From an uncultured Mycoplasmatota bacterium (GTDB taxonomy: Bacteria; Bacillota_I; Bacilli_A; RF39; UBA660), in the NCBI GenBank assembly GCA_900547465.1, contig URHJ01000021.1:1-22617 (forward strand): DNA of 22,617 nucleotides, in the 5' to 3' direction. Below, piece after piece: positions 5,895-12,386 of the stretch. Position numbers and translations under genes: made by a program. Position 1 is the first letter of the stretch. Every line of letters starts with the position of its first letter. The notes under the pieces were generated by a model. That model was given only the letters and a program-made list of their open reading frames with translations. It ran no database searches and had not been told where the DNA came from.

Positions 5895-6620
5895 TTACTC
5901 AACTGGTAAGGAGTAACTTGCTGAATCTTTTGTAAGTGAATTTAAATAATAATCTGGAATAGATCCCTGAACAACTTTTATTGATAATGGGACTTCTGTT
6001 TTCACAACGACTTCTTTAGTTCTAGACGGCATAGTAATTCTTTCCCTAACTTCTATTTGAATTGATGATGTCAAGTAAACACTATTTATTCCATATGATT
6101 TTACCTCTGTTTTAAAATGTGTCATAACCTGTCCTATAAAGTTTAATTTTATTGGTATAACTGGACCATTATTAGCTAGTAAAGTATCAGAAAGTAACAT
6201 TCCTGTTGGTATCTCACATACAACACCCTTTTTAATCTTTTTAAATCTAAGTCCATAAAATGTATCCGCTAAATCTATATCTTTTATATTTCCATTTTCT
6301 AGTTTTATTAAATTATTTTGAACTCTTTTCGTTACATTTTCAAGCAATAAGTTAGCTTCTTTTGCTCTAAAGTCAATTAGTTGAACTTCTCCATCGCTAT
6401 TTTTTACAATTTCAAAAATATTGTTATCCAGTTCTTTGACAAAGTTCTTATCTAACGAATAGTTAATCATATAAGTTCCAAATCTTTTTGCTTCTATTTC
6501 TGAATATGATGCAATTCCTGGACTAACCTTAGAATTTACAACATTAACAAGGATAATGGCGAAAATCAAACTACTTATAATAATCCAAAATAAAATTGTA
6601 AAGTTCTTTTTTATTTCCAT
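5895..6620 (-). CDS. yunB: Sporulation protein YunB
   Basis: YunB is a mother-cell protein made under sigma-E in B. subtilis and needed for efficient sporulation; its biochemical role is unknown. The 241-residue protein has one N-terminal membrane segment (about 8-28) and a long extracytoplasmic part, with ASYSEIEAKRFGTYMIN (37-53) and the family core IGQVMTHFKTEVKSYGINSVYL, then a C-terminal segment ending VPLSIKVVQGSIPDYY. Length and order match the family. The start ATG at 6620 has no ribosome binding site. Instead a sigma-E-like -10, CATATCAT, ends 5 nt upstream, suggesting a leaderless transcript. No other in-frame ATG would keep the membrane segment. It lies downstream of the ylmC terminator. 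Confidence 0.92.
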   Translation of the reverse strand: MEIKKNFTILFWIIISSLIFAIILVNVVNSKVSPGIASYSEIEAKRFGTYMINYSLDKNFVKELDNNIFEIVKNSDGEVQLIDFRAKEANLLLENVTKRVQNNLIKLENGNIKDIDLADTFYGLRFKKIKKGVVCEIPTGMLLSDTLLANNGPVIPIKLNFIGQVMTHFKTEVKSYGINSVYLTSSIQIEVRERITMPSRTKEVVVKTEVPLSIKVVQGSIPDYYLNSLTKDSASYSLPVE

Positions 6621-6625
6621 ACTTT

Positions 6626-6653
6626 ATGATATGAAAAAGGCAAAAATAACATT
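6626..6653 (-). promoter_or_regulatory. Possible sigma-E-type promoter of yunB
   Basis: Minus strand CATATCAT (6626-6633) resembles the sigma-E -10 consensus CATACAAT. AATGTT about 14 nt upstream is a one-mismatch fit to the ATATT-like -35. It overlaps the ylmC terminator hairpin and would place transcription start at or next to the ATG. Confidence 0.4.
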
Positions 6654-6669
6654 CTATTACTTTTGCCTT
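6632..6669 (-). terminator. Strong Rho-independent terminator after ylmC
   Basis: Minus strand: a 13-bp stem AAGGCAAAAGTAA/TTATTTTTGCCTT (one G-U), a 7-nt loop, then TTTTT at 6632-6636. It ends the sigG-ylmC transcript just before yunB. Confidence 0.92.
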
Positions 6670-6673
6670 AATC

Positions 6674-6901
6674 CTACATTTTTAGATTTATTAAAATTAC
6701 ATCCTCTCCTATTTTTGCAATATCTTTCCATAGAACTAACAAATCATCATCTTTAGAAAAAGATAGAAATTTTTTATTTGTTTCTATTACTAGCGATTCT
6801 ATATTACCAGCTTTATCAACATTTGCATCTATAATACTTCCTACATTTCTACCATCAACCATATTAACAATATTTTTAGATTGCAAATCAGAAAGTCTCA
6901 T
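6674..6901 (-). CDS. YlmC/YmxH family sporulation protein (PRC-barrel)
   Basis: A 75-residue PRC-barrel protein. It begins MRLSDLQSKNIVNMVDGRNVGSI and continues DANVDKAGNIESLVIE, the YlmC/YmxH pattern. The molecular function is unknown; family members are largely confined to spore formers and usually lie close to sporulation sigma factor genes. Here it follows sigG by 33 nt, matching the ylmC position downstream of sigG in B. subtilis, and a strong terminator follows it. AGGTGAT is 5 nt before the ATG. Expression together with sigG is inferred from spacing. Confidence 0.9.
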   Translation of the reverse strand: MRLSDLQSKNIVNMVDGRNVGSIIDANVDKAGNIESLVIETNKKFLSFSKDDDLLVLWKDIAKIGEDVILINLKM

Positions 6902-6934
6902 CTACATCACCTAGCAAATTATATGCTTTATGTA

Positions 6935-7711
6935 TTAGCGTAATACTTTTTTTAATGAATTTATTGCTGATTTTTCTAATCTAGAAACTTGGGCTTGGCT
7001 AATAGATAATTCTTCTGCTATTTCCATCTGGGTTTTACCAATAATGAATCTTTCGTCTAATATTAATTGTTCTCTATCACTAAGATTGTTCATTGCTTCA
7101 CTAACAGCCAACTTCACTTCCATATCTTTGCTATTTGTTTTTTTATCTTCAATCTGATCACATAAATAAATTGTGTCTCCTCCATCATTGTAAATTGCTT
7201 CAAACATACTAACTGGTTCACGTAGTGAATCAAGAGCATTTACAACATCAAAGGTTGAAACTTCTAACTTTTTAGCAATCTCTTCTACTGTTGGTTCAAC
7301 TCCATTAGTCGCAGTGTATTCTTCTTTATATTTTAATGTTTTATAGGCAATGTCTTTTAGTGATCTACTTACTCTAATTGAATTGTTGTCACGTAAGTAT
7401 CTTCTAACCTCTCCTAAAATCATGGGTACAGCATAGGTTGAAAACTTAACTTCATGTGACAAGTCAAAGTTATCAATTGCTTTTAATAATCCTACACATC
7501 CTACTTGGAATAAGTCATCCATATTTTCACATCTATTATTAAATCTTCTTAGAATTGAAAGAACCAATTTTAAATTTCCGTTTACTAAGTCTTCTCTAGC
7601 AAAAGGATCTCCTTCTTGCATTTTTCTAAATAGTTCATTCATTTCTTTACTACTTAATACTTTAATATTTGCTGTGTTCACACCACTTATTTCTACTTTG
7701 TGGCGTGCCAT
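6935..7711 (-). CDS. sigG: RNA polymerase sporulation sigma factor SigG
   Basis: Late forespore sigma factor directing sigma-G genes such as small acid-soluble proteins. The 258-residue protein has the sigma-G-specific N-terminus MARHKVEISGVNT. Region 2 includes DLVNGNLKLVLSILRRFNNR (41-60), DDLFQVGCVGLLKAIDNFDL (65-84) and KFSTYAVPMILGEVRRYLRD (89-108). Region 3 runs about 112-170 and region 4 about 207-257, with the helix-turn-helix KTQMEIAEELSISQAQVSRL (226-245). Length and sequence are very close to B. subtilis SigG and distinguish it from SigF. AAAGGAGAG lies 8 nt before the ATG. A sigma-F/sigma-G-like promoter sits just upstream, consistent with the known sigma-F start and sigma-G autoregulation. 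Confidence 0.97.
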   Translation of the reverse strand: MARHKVEISGVNTANIKVLSSKEMNELFRKMQEGDPFAREDLVNGNLKLVLSILRRFNNRCENMDDLFQVGCVGLLKAIDNFDLSHEVKFSTYAVPMILGEVRRYLRDNNSIRVSRSLKDIAYKTLKYKEEYTATNGVEPTVEEIAKKLEVSTFDVVNALDSLREPVSMFEAIYNDGGDTIYLCDQIEDKKTNSKDMEVKLAVSEAMNNLSDREQLILDERFIIGKTQMEIAEELSISQAQVSRLEKSAINSLKKVLR

Positions 7712-7734
7712 ATAAAAAACTCTCCTTTCATATT

Positions 7735-7764
7735 TCTTATGATATAAAAGAAGAGTTCTTATAC
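7735..7764 (-). promoter_or_regulatory. Putative sigma-F/sigma-G promoter of sigG
   Basis: Minus strand GTATA (7760-7764), an 18-nt spacer and CATAAGA (7735-7741), one mismatch from the sigma-G -10 CATnnTA. In B. subtilis sigG is transcribed by sigma-F and then by sigma-G itself. Confidence 0.5.
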
Positions 7765-7765
7765 A

Positions 7766-8428
7766 TTAAATTATTTTATTTATTGCTTTTTCATATATTT
7801 GTTCTAATTCTTTGCTTTGTTTTTCTGTTAGCTTTTTTCTTTCTTTTGTATGTGATGGTAATGTAGAAACGTGGATATCTACAATTTTTCCATTTTTTAC
7901 AAAGACAACAGTGGGAAAATATAATCTTTTAATACTGTCATCATTCAATCCTTGATAACTATCTGCCTTATCGCCAAGTGCTTCAATAATCTTATAATAA
8001 CTATCACTACCGTCCTTTATAACCTCAATACTACCATCTTCTTTTAGACTTTTTTCATCTCGTTCAGAATAAGCATTACAATAATATATTTTGTCTAGTC
8101 CAGTTGATTCCTTAGCATTGAATAATGAAGTTAAAATGTGTCTAGACCATGAACTTTCTGGATATCCAAAGTAAATAACACCAGTTTCATTTTTTAAAAT
8201 TTGTGCAGCTTTTTTTGTACTTATATATGTTACTCCATTTTTTTCAGGAACTTCTACAGAAAGATATGAAACACCTGATAAGTTCTTTGTGCCATTAAAT
8301 CTTTCATATTCTGATTTAAATTTTTTCTCGTCCTTGCTTATTTTTTCACTTTTTATAGTAAATATAGATAAAATTATGACTATTACTAATATTACCCCTA
8401 TTAAGCTATAAACAACTTTCTTTTTCAT
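7766..8428 (-). CDS. Membrane-anchored thioredoxin-fold protein with SxxS in place of CxxC
   Basis: A 220-residue protein with an N-terminal membrane anchor (about 5-25) and an extracytoplasmic thioredoxin-like domain (about 75-195). VIYFGYPESSWSRHILTSL aligns with the GYPxCPWCRN active-site segment of Trx-like bacteriocin accessory-type proteins. Both cysteines are replaced by serine (Ser92 and Ser95), while the cis-proline loop FPTVVFVKNGK (171-181) is kept. The only cysteine is Cys117, so classical disulfide chemistry is lost; a binding or chaperone role is inferred. AGGTG lies 7 nt before the ATG, and the gene follows the DUF188 gene by 9 nt. It is immediately upstream of sigG, but no sporulation function is known. 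Confidence 0.8.
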   Translation of the reverse strand: MKKKVVYSLIGVILVIVIILSIFTIKSEKISKDEKKFKSEYERFNGTKNLSGVSYLSVEVPEKNGVTYISTKKAAQILKNETGVIYFGYPESSWSRHILTSLFNAKESTGLDKIYYCNAYSERDEKSLKEDGSIEVIKDGSDSYYKIIEALGDKADSYQGLNDDSIKRLYFPTVVFVKNGKIVDIHVSTLPSHTKERKKLTEKQSKELEQIYEKAINKII

Positions 8429-8437
8429 AAACGCACC

Positions 8438-8863
8438 TCATCTATTTATTACTTCTTCTATTTGTTCTAATAATCTTTTTGTATCAAGTTTAGTTCTTTT
8501 TTTTGGACCTTTTATATGTATATGCTTTCTCATCTTTCTATTTTGATTACGTATTTCCATCATAAAATCTATCTTGTCACTATTATATACATATCCTAAT
8601 TGGTTAATAACAATTGCATTTTTGGAAAGACAAATTACTGCCACTCCATAGTCTTGGGTAAGTACAATATCTCCTTCTAAAGCATCATTTTCTAACTTTG
8701 TATCTACTGCATTAGCACCTTTTGCTACCTTAATTATGGTTGTATCTAAATTAATTTCATGTTCGCTATCAACATAAATAATTACATTTATATTATATTT
8801 CTTAGCGAGGTCAACAATTAAAACTAGATCTGGGAAGGCATCTCCATCAACTAAAATTCTCAT
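8438..8863 (-). CDS. DUF188/UPF0178 family protein (YqxD/YaiI)
   Basis: A 141-residue protein of the UPF0178 family, predicted to have a PIN-like nuclease fold; activity is not established. Seen: MRILVDGDAFPDLVLIVD (1-18), where most relatives have a DADACP motif (here Phe replaces Cys), then VAKGANAVDTKLENDALEGDIVLTQDYGVA with conserved acidic residues, and a C-terminal GPKKRTKLD. Its ATG overlaps the TGA of the pseudouridine synthase (ATGA), indicating translational coupling, and the thioredoxin-like gene follows by 9 nt. The three form a probable operon. Confidence 0.9.
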   Translation of the reverse strand: MRILVDGDAFPDLVLIVDLAKKYNINVIIYVDSEHEINLDTTIIKVAKGANAVDTKLENDALEGDIVLTQDYGVAVICLSKNAIVINQLGYVYNSDKIDFMMEIRNQNRKMRKHIHIKGPKKRTKLDTKRLLEQIEEVINR

Positions 8864-9711
8864 ATTAATTTTTTAAATTCCTTTGGAGTTTTTACCTCAA
8901 ACATAATCTCTTTCTTTATTTTTGGATAATATATTTTTAAGCGATTGGCATGTAGGCATAGTCTTGTTGCTTTACTATTTTTATCTTTTTCTCCATATTT
9001 GTTATCGCCTACAATTGGACAGCCTATATTAGCAAGTTGAACTCTTATTTGATTTTTCCTACCAGTTTCTAGATTTATTTTTAACAAAGAGTATTTATCG
9101 TTTTCTTTTATAACTTCATAATTAGTAATTGCTTCTTTTCCTTCTTTTTTATTAGTAATATATACTAAATTAGTTTTAGTTTCTAACAAACGATTAACTA
9201 ATCTTGCTTTTTTAGTTTTCAATTTTCCTGTAACAACTGCGATATATTCACGAACAGATACGTAATCATTCCAATTTTTCTGCAAAGTGTTTTTCATTTT
9301 TTCATTTTTAGCAAATAAAACTATACCACTTGTATCTTTATCTAATCTATGAACAATGTAGACCTTTGCTCTTTTATCAGTTCTTTTTAAATATTCGGAA
9401 ATATAATGATATAATGTCTTTTCTTTTTCTTTTATCGTTGCAATTGTTAAAAGTCCACTAGGTTTATTAACTACAATTATTTCATCATCTTCAAATATAA
9501 TTTCAAATGGTAATTCTTTTTTATTTTTCTTATTTGTATCAATTATTATTTCTAATCCCTTTACAACTTTATAATTATATTTGGTTACTTTTGTATTGTT
9601 AATATAAATAGAGCCATGTGTTAAATATGACTTAATCTTTTTCTTAGACATATCTAGGTTTTTATATAAGTAATCTAGTAATTCACCATTTTCTTTAACA
9701 ATAATTTTCAT
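8860..9711 (-). CDS. RluA-family RNA pseudouridine synthase
   Basis: Converts specific uridines in rRNA or tRNA to pseudouridine. The 283-residue protein has an S4-like RNA-binding region (about 1-60) and the RluA catalytic domain. Motifs include VNKPSGLLTI (81-90), HRLDKDTSGI (121-130) with catalytic Asp124, and LETGRKNQIRVQLANIGCPI. Which uridine it modifies (RluC, RluD or another type) cannot be decided. The start is set at 9711, where AGGAG lies about 8 nt upstream; an upstream in-frame ATG 54 nt earlier overlaps the promoter. It is first in a probable operon with the DUF188 and thioredoxin-like genes. Confidence 0.93.
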   Translation of the reverse strand: MKIIVKENGELLDYLYKNLDMSKKKIKSYLTHGSIYINNTKVTKYNYKVVKGLEIIIDTNKKNKKELPFEIIFEDDEIIVVNKPSGLLTIATIKEKEKTLYHYISEYLKRTDKRAKVYIVHRLDKDTSGIVLFAKNEKMKNTLQKNWNDYVSVREYIAVVTGKLKTKKARLVNRLLETKTNLVYITNKKEGKEAITNYEVIKENDKYSLLKINLETGRKNQIRVQLANIGCPIVGDNKYGEKDKNSKATRLCLHANRLKIYYPKIKKEIMFEVKTPKEFKKLI

Positions 9712-9745
9712 AATAATCACTCCTAGTTCACACAGATATACATAT

Positions 9746-9754
9746 ATTATACCA
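9746..9754 (-). promoter_or_regulatory. Extended -10 promoter of the pseudouridine synthase operon
   Basis: Minus strand TGG-TATAAT (-10 at 9746-9751). No good -35 is seen at 17-18 nt, so the TG extension probably compensates. The T run just upstream belongs to the preceding terminator. Confidence 0.6.
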
Positions 9755-9806
9755 GAAAAAAACAAGAAAAGTTGAAAAATATATAATCATTTTCTTTTTT
9801 CTTGTT
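9755..9806 (-). terminator. Terminator after the 54-residue gene
   Basis: Minus strand inverted repeat AACAAGAAAA (9797-9806) and TTTTCTTGTT (9761-9770), 10 bp, followed by a T run at 9755-9760. The 26-nt middle can pair further (GAAAAT with ATTTTTC). It lies directly against the promoter of the next operon. Confidence 0.6.
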
Positions 9807-9849
9807 ACAAGTATTAAATGTTATGCAATTATTTTTTTTACTCTTCTTT

Positions 9850-10014
9850 TTAGTTTTTTACAAGTGTCACTGGTTTCGAATAAATAATGTCATCACATTT
9901 ATCTTCATACATTCTTTCCTTTTCTGCTTGTGTTTTAGAAACATCTATAAACATAGCATGTTCTCCTCCACCTACCATAGAAAATTTCTTAGTATTTTTT
10001 CTGTTATCTTTCAT
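9850..10014 (-). CDS. Small hypothetical protein, 54 residues
   Basis: A short gene found by reading the minus strand. ATG at 10014 is preceded by AGGAG with a 7-nt spacing, and the frame runs 54 codons to TAA at 9850. The protein starts MKDNRKNTKKFSMVGGGEHA and continues MFIDVSKTQAEKERMYEDKC. It is charged and has no membrane segment. Not recognised. The Gly-rich MVGGGEHAMF and the ending KPVTLVKN might be conserved in relatives. It has a possible own promoter (10056-10061) and a terminator, so it looks like a single-gene transcript between the zincin and the pseudouridine synthase. Confidence 0.7.
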   Translation of the reverse strand: MKDNRKNTKKFSMVGGGEHAMFIDVSKTQAEKERMYEDKCDDIIYSKPVTLVKN

Positions 10015-10055
10015 ATTAAATCTCCTAACAAATTATATAAAATTTACTTGTAATA

Positions 10056-10061
10056 AGTATA
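10056..10061 (-). promoter_or_regulatory. Possible promoter of the 54-residue gene
   Basis: Minus strand TGT-TATACT (extended -10 at 10056-10061). A TTGACC at 10074-10079 is too close (12 nt) to pair with it but stands 17 nt from TTATTA, an alternative -10. Confidence 0.35.
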
Positions 10062-10081
10062 ACACATAAAATAGGTCAAAT

Positions 10082-11206
10082 CTATTTAACTTTTTGTTTC
10101 GGAATTTCATTTCTGGTTTCGTTAATTGTATTCATGTATATCTTTTCTAATTGATTTCTGAAATCTGGTTCAAATACTTCATCTAATGACTTATCATTTC
10201 CTGATGTATAAAGGTTGGCAAAATTAGCAAATATTTCTGCTGCTACATTCATTTTTTCTTTATAGTACGCTTTGCCATGACCAAATGGTATCCTTTCAGA
10301 CAATTCTATTTTCTTATATGTGGCGATAGCTTCAATTATATCTGATACAGGATTATCACTACTTTTGGCGTAAATTTTATTCATTACATTTAATGAAAAA
10401 AGAGAAATTTTGACATCTTTTAGAGGACTAATAATTTTGAAATTAGGGTTAAGCTTTATTGGAGAGGTATGCGAGTTTTCTTTCTGATAATCTTCTAGTA
10501 ACATTTCTGTTAAGCTAGAATTATTTTTAACTTGATTTTCTATTATGATTTTAATTTCATCTTGAGTGTTATTAATTTTCTTTAAAATTGAATTAACTTT
10601 TTCTTTATTAAAATCCATTTTATCTACTATTCTATTAATTTTAAATAGATTTCTGCTCATGTCATAAAAATGGCCTACTTCGTGATAGAAAGCGTTAACA
10701 TCAAACCATTCTATAACATCTTTATCAAAATAAATATGTGGTGGAACATCTTTGGAAATATAGGAAACTCCACTTGTTTTATAATCTGATGGGATAGTAG
10801 GCAAATTTGTGATAATACAGTCAGTTTTTCCTAAATTATCAAGCAATGCTTGTCTTTTTTTATCTCTTTTAATATTTTTCTTGCTAAAATTGTAATAGTT
10901 TATTAATTTGTCAATATCTTTATCATTATCTGATATAAATTTTATATTATCTACTATTTTAAATTTACTTGGATTTGTTATTGTGTTTTTATTTTTTTTA
11001 CATTTTTTAAGTTCAGCTATTAAATAATCGTTATAAAATCCTCGGAATTTTGTGTCATATTCTAGTCTTAAAAGCCAAATACTTTCCATTATTTTATTTT
11101 TAATTCTGATTCTACTAAGCGTTTCTTTTACTCTTTTATCATCATTTTTATTTAAATTGATATTATTTTTTAATGTCTCAATTCCATTATAAATATCTAT
11201 TTTCAT
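10082..11206 (-). CDS. Zincin-like metallopeptidase domain protein (HEVGH)
   Basis: A 374-residue protein without signal peptide or membrane segment, so probably cytoplasmic. It carries FYHEVGHFYDMSR, with His175, Glu176 and His179 forming an HExxH zinc-binding and catalytic centre. Further on, SDIIEAI (288-294), FGHGKAYYKE (308-317) and AAEIFANF (322-329) follow. The last fits the third-ligand Glu (Glu324) of lethal-factor-like zincins and of peptidase domains in phage minor head proteins, where a GHxxxYY stretch also precedes an EAFA motif. The N-terminal 150 residues are Lys/Asn-rich, helical and unrecognised. GGGAG lies 5 nt before the ATG. It lies 51 nt downstream of the sigma-like gene, with a terminator between. 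Substrate and role are unknown. Confidence 0.7.
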   Translation of the reverse strand: MKIDIYNGIETLKNNINLNKNDDKRVKETLSRIRIKNKIMESIWLLRLEYDTKFRGFYNDYLIAELKKCKKNKNTITNPSKFKIVDNIKFISDNDKDIDKLINYYNFSKKNIKRDKKRQALLDNLGKTDCIITNLPTIPSDYKTSGVSYISKDVPPHIYFDKDVIEWFDVNAFYHEVGHFYDMSRNLFKINRIVDKMDFNKEKVNSILKKINNTQDEIKIIIENQVKNNSSLTEMLLEDYQKENSHTSPIKLNPNFKIISPLKDVKISLFSLNVMNKIYAKSSDNPVSDIIEAIATYKKIELSERIPFGHGKAYYKEKMNVAAEIFANFANLYTSGNDKSLDEVFEPDFRNQLEKIYMNTINETRNEIPKQKVK

Positions 11207-11223
11207 ATTAACTCCCTACTTAT

Positions 11224-11252
11224 AAAAAAAGAAAATGATATTATTTTCTTTT
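11224..11252 (-). terminator. Terminator after the sigma-like gene
   Basis: Minus strand AAAAGAAAAT-AATATC-ATTTTCTTTT, a perfect 10-bp A/T-rich stem followed by more T. It separates the sigma-like gene from the zincin; some readthrough is likely, as no convincing promoter is seen for the zincin gene. Confidence 0.65.
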
Positions 11253-11257
11253 CATTT

Positions 11258-12250
11258 CTAGAGAAAACTTTGTAATCCTCTTGCGCTTTTTGGTGTTCTT
11301 AATTTATGAAGTGCTTTTGCTTCTGTCAATAAAACTCCTATCTTAGAGGCACCTAAACTTTTTCCGGTTTCTTCTAATGTTTTACAACCTCCACCATCAA
11401 TACCAAATCTTTTTCTTATAATAAACTTTTCTGTATCTGTTAATTGTGCAGTTTCAAATGACTCTATAAGTTTTTCTCTCATATTATTTTCAATTACTTC
11501 TGAATCAACGTCATTATTATCAATCAACATAGAATTATCAGTAGAATCTGATGTGATGGTATTACTTATTACCAATTTGATATATTTTGCCAAGTTTGTA
11601 TCACTAATTTTAGTATCACCAATAGTGGAATCTAAATAATCACATGTTTTATCAAAGAAACTAGCTACCCTTACTTTTTGGTCATTTGAAATTTTACTAT
11701 CTTCAAAGACTTGTTCTGTTAAATCTATTTTTTCATCACCTAATTGTCTTAGTCTATAATATTTAACAAAAGACTTTCTTAACTCTAGATCTGTTAATAC
11801 ACCTAATGCATTATCAGAATGTTTCTTTCCATTTTTATAGAATTGTGAGCTAGTAAATTCTGAACTAGATGAAATATCAAACTGACTATTTAATCCCATT
11901 TTTTCTTCAATAGAATAGCTGAATGAATTAGCCTGCGTAATTTGTGAAAATGAATTTGCCTCATTTAATTTACCATTTTTAATATTTTCAATCCAAGTTT
12001 CATATGTTGTCGCAATAATGTCTTCTGGATCAGCATTCATACTAGAAAGTAAATAAATATTTGTACTTTTTAAATAATTATATACAACATGTTCTGTACC
12101 TAAAATAATCTTGTTGTAATAATTTTTTCTTAGTTCCTTATTATCTGTTTCATTTATTTTCTTATATAATTCCTTAACCTCACTAATTCTTAATTTTTCT
12201 ACATTTGAAAATTGTTCATTCCAATCTTCTAATATTTTTGTTTTATCCAT
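11258..12250 (-). CDS. Divergent sigma-70 family protein with altered region 4
   Basis: A 330-residue protein related to sigma factors. The C-terminal region 4 (267-330) is unmistakable: LTDTEKFIIRKRFGIDGGG, TLEETGKSLGASK, EAKALHKLRTPKSARGLQSFL, very like the housekeeping RpoD. The recognition helix differs: where RpoD has RERIRQI, this has KIGVLLT. The N-terminal part is only weakly region 2-like (DPEDIIATTYETWIENI, 74-90; then SFSYSIEEKMG), and the middle is Ser/Asp-rich. It may be an alternative sigma factor or an RNA polymerase-binding regulator. The start at 12250 is set by GAGGGGG 7 nt upstream; a longer frame to 12349 runs back through the promoter. A strong sigma-A promoter with a palindrome at the start site precedes it. 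Confidence 0.75.
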   Translation of the reverse strand: MDKTKILEDWNEQFSNVEKLRISEVKELYKKINETDNKELRKNYYNKIILGTEHVVYNYLKSTNIYLLSSMNADPEDIIATTYETWIENIKNGKLNEANSFSQITQANSFSYSIEEKMGLNSQFDISSSSEFTSSQFYKNGKKHSDNALGVLTDLELRKSFVKYYRLRQLGDEKIDLTEQVFEDSKISNDQKVRVASFFDKTCDYLDSTIGDTKISDTNLAKYIKLVISNTITSDSTDNSMLIDNNDVDSEVIENNMREKLIESFETAQLTDTEKFIIRKRFGIDGGGCKTLEETGKSLGASKIGVLLTEAKALHKLRTPKSARGLQSFL

Positions 12251-12267
12251 TTTTATCCCCCTCTTTA

Positions 12268-12281
12268 AATGTGTACACATT
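12268..12281. promoter_or_regulatory. 14-bp palindromic operator candidate at the sigma-like gene start site
   Basis: AATGTGTACACATT is a perfect inverted repeat directly downstream of the -10 (minus strand), covering the expected transcription start. Its position fits a repressor site; the regulator is unknown. Confidence 0.5.
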
Positions 12282-12308
12282 ATATCAGAAAAAGGAGGAA
12301 AAGTCAAT
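12280..12308 (-). promoter_or_regulatory. Sigma-A promoter of the divergent sigma-like gene
   Basis: Minus strand TTGACT (12303-12308), 17-nt spacer, TATAAT (12280-12285). It is among the best promoters in the window and overlaps the palindrome at its downstream side. Confidence 0.8.
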
Positions 12309-12350
12309 GTTTTTTTATAGACTACACCACAATCATAATAAGAAAACATT

Positions 12351-12359
12351 CATAAATTA
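12351..12359 (+). promoter_or_regulatory. Possible sigma-K-like -10 before the collagen-like gene
   Basis: CATAAATTA matches the sigma-K -10 consensus CATAnnnTA and lies 35 nt before the ATG. No -35 AC is at the expected distance (the nearest, CCAC, is about 20 nt up), so support is weak. A TATAAT at 12367-12372 is too close to the ATG. Confidence 0.25.
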
Positions 12360-12386
12360 TAACAGTTATAATGGAGGTTGAATCAA

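Noticed and set aside
8860..8863. Use of TGA as tryptophan (genetic code 4), as in mycoplasmas
   Set aside because: TGA ends the pseudouridine synthase gene in a clean ATGA overlap, and tryptophan positions in conserved motifs use TGG.
9802..10069. Plus-strand open frames of 60-83 codons
   Set aside because: They are antisense to the 54-residue gene, lack ribosome binding sites, and have the hydrophobic composition of antisense frames.
12251..12349. Upstream extension of the sigma-like protein by 33 residues
   Set aside because: The extension passes through the -35, -10 and palindrome; GAGGGGG places the start at 12250.
12378..12386. TTG start for the collagen-like protein
   Set aside because: The TTG lies in the ribosome binding site; ATG at 12387 has ideal spacing.
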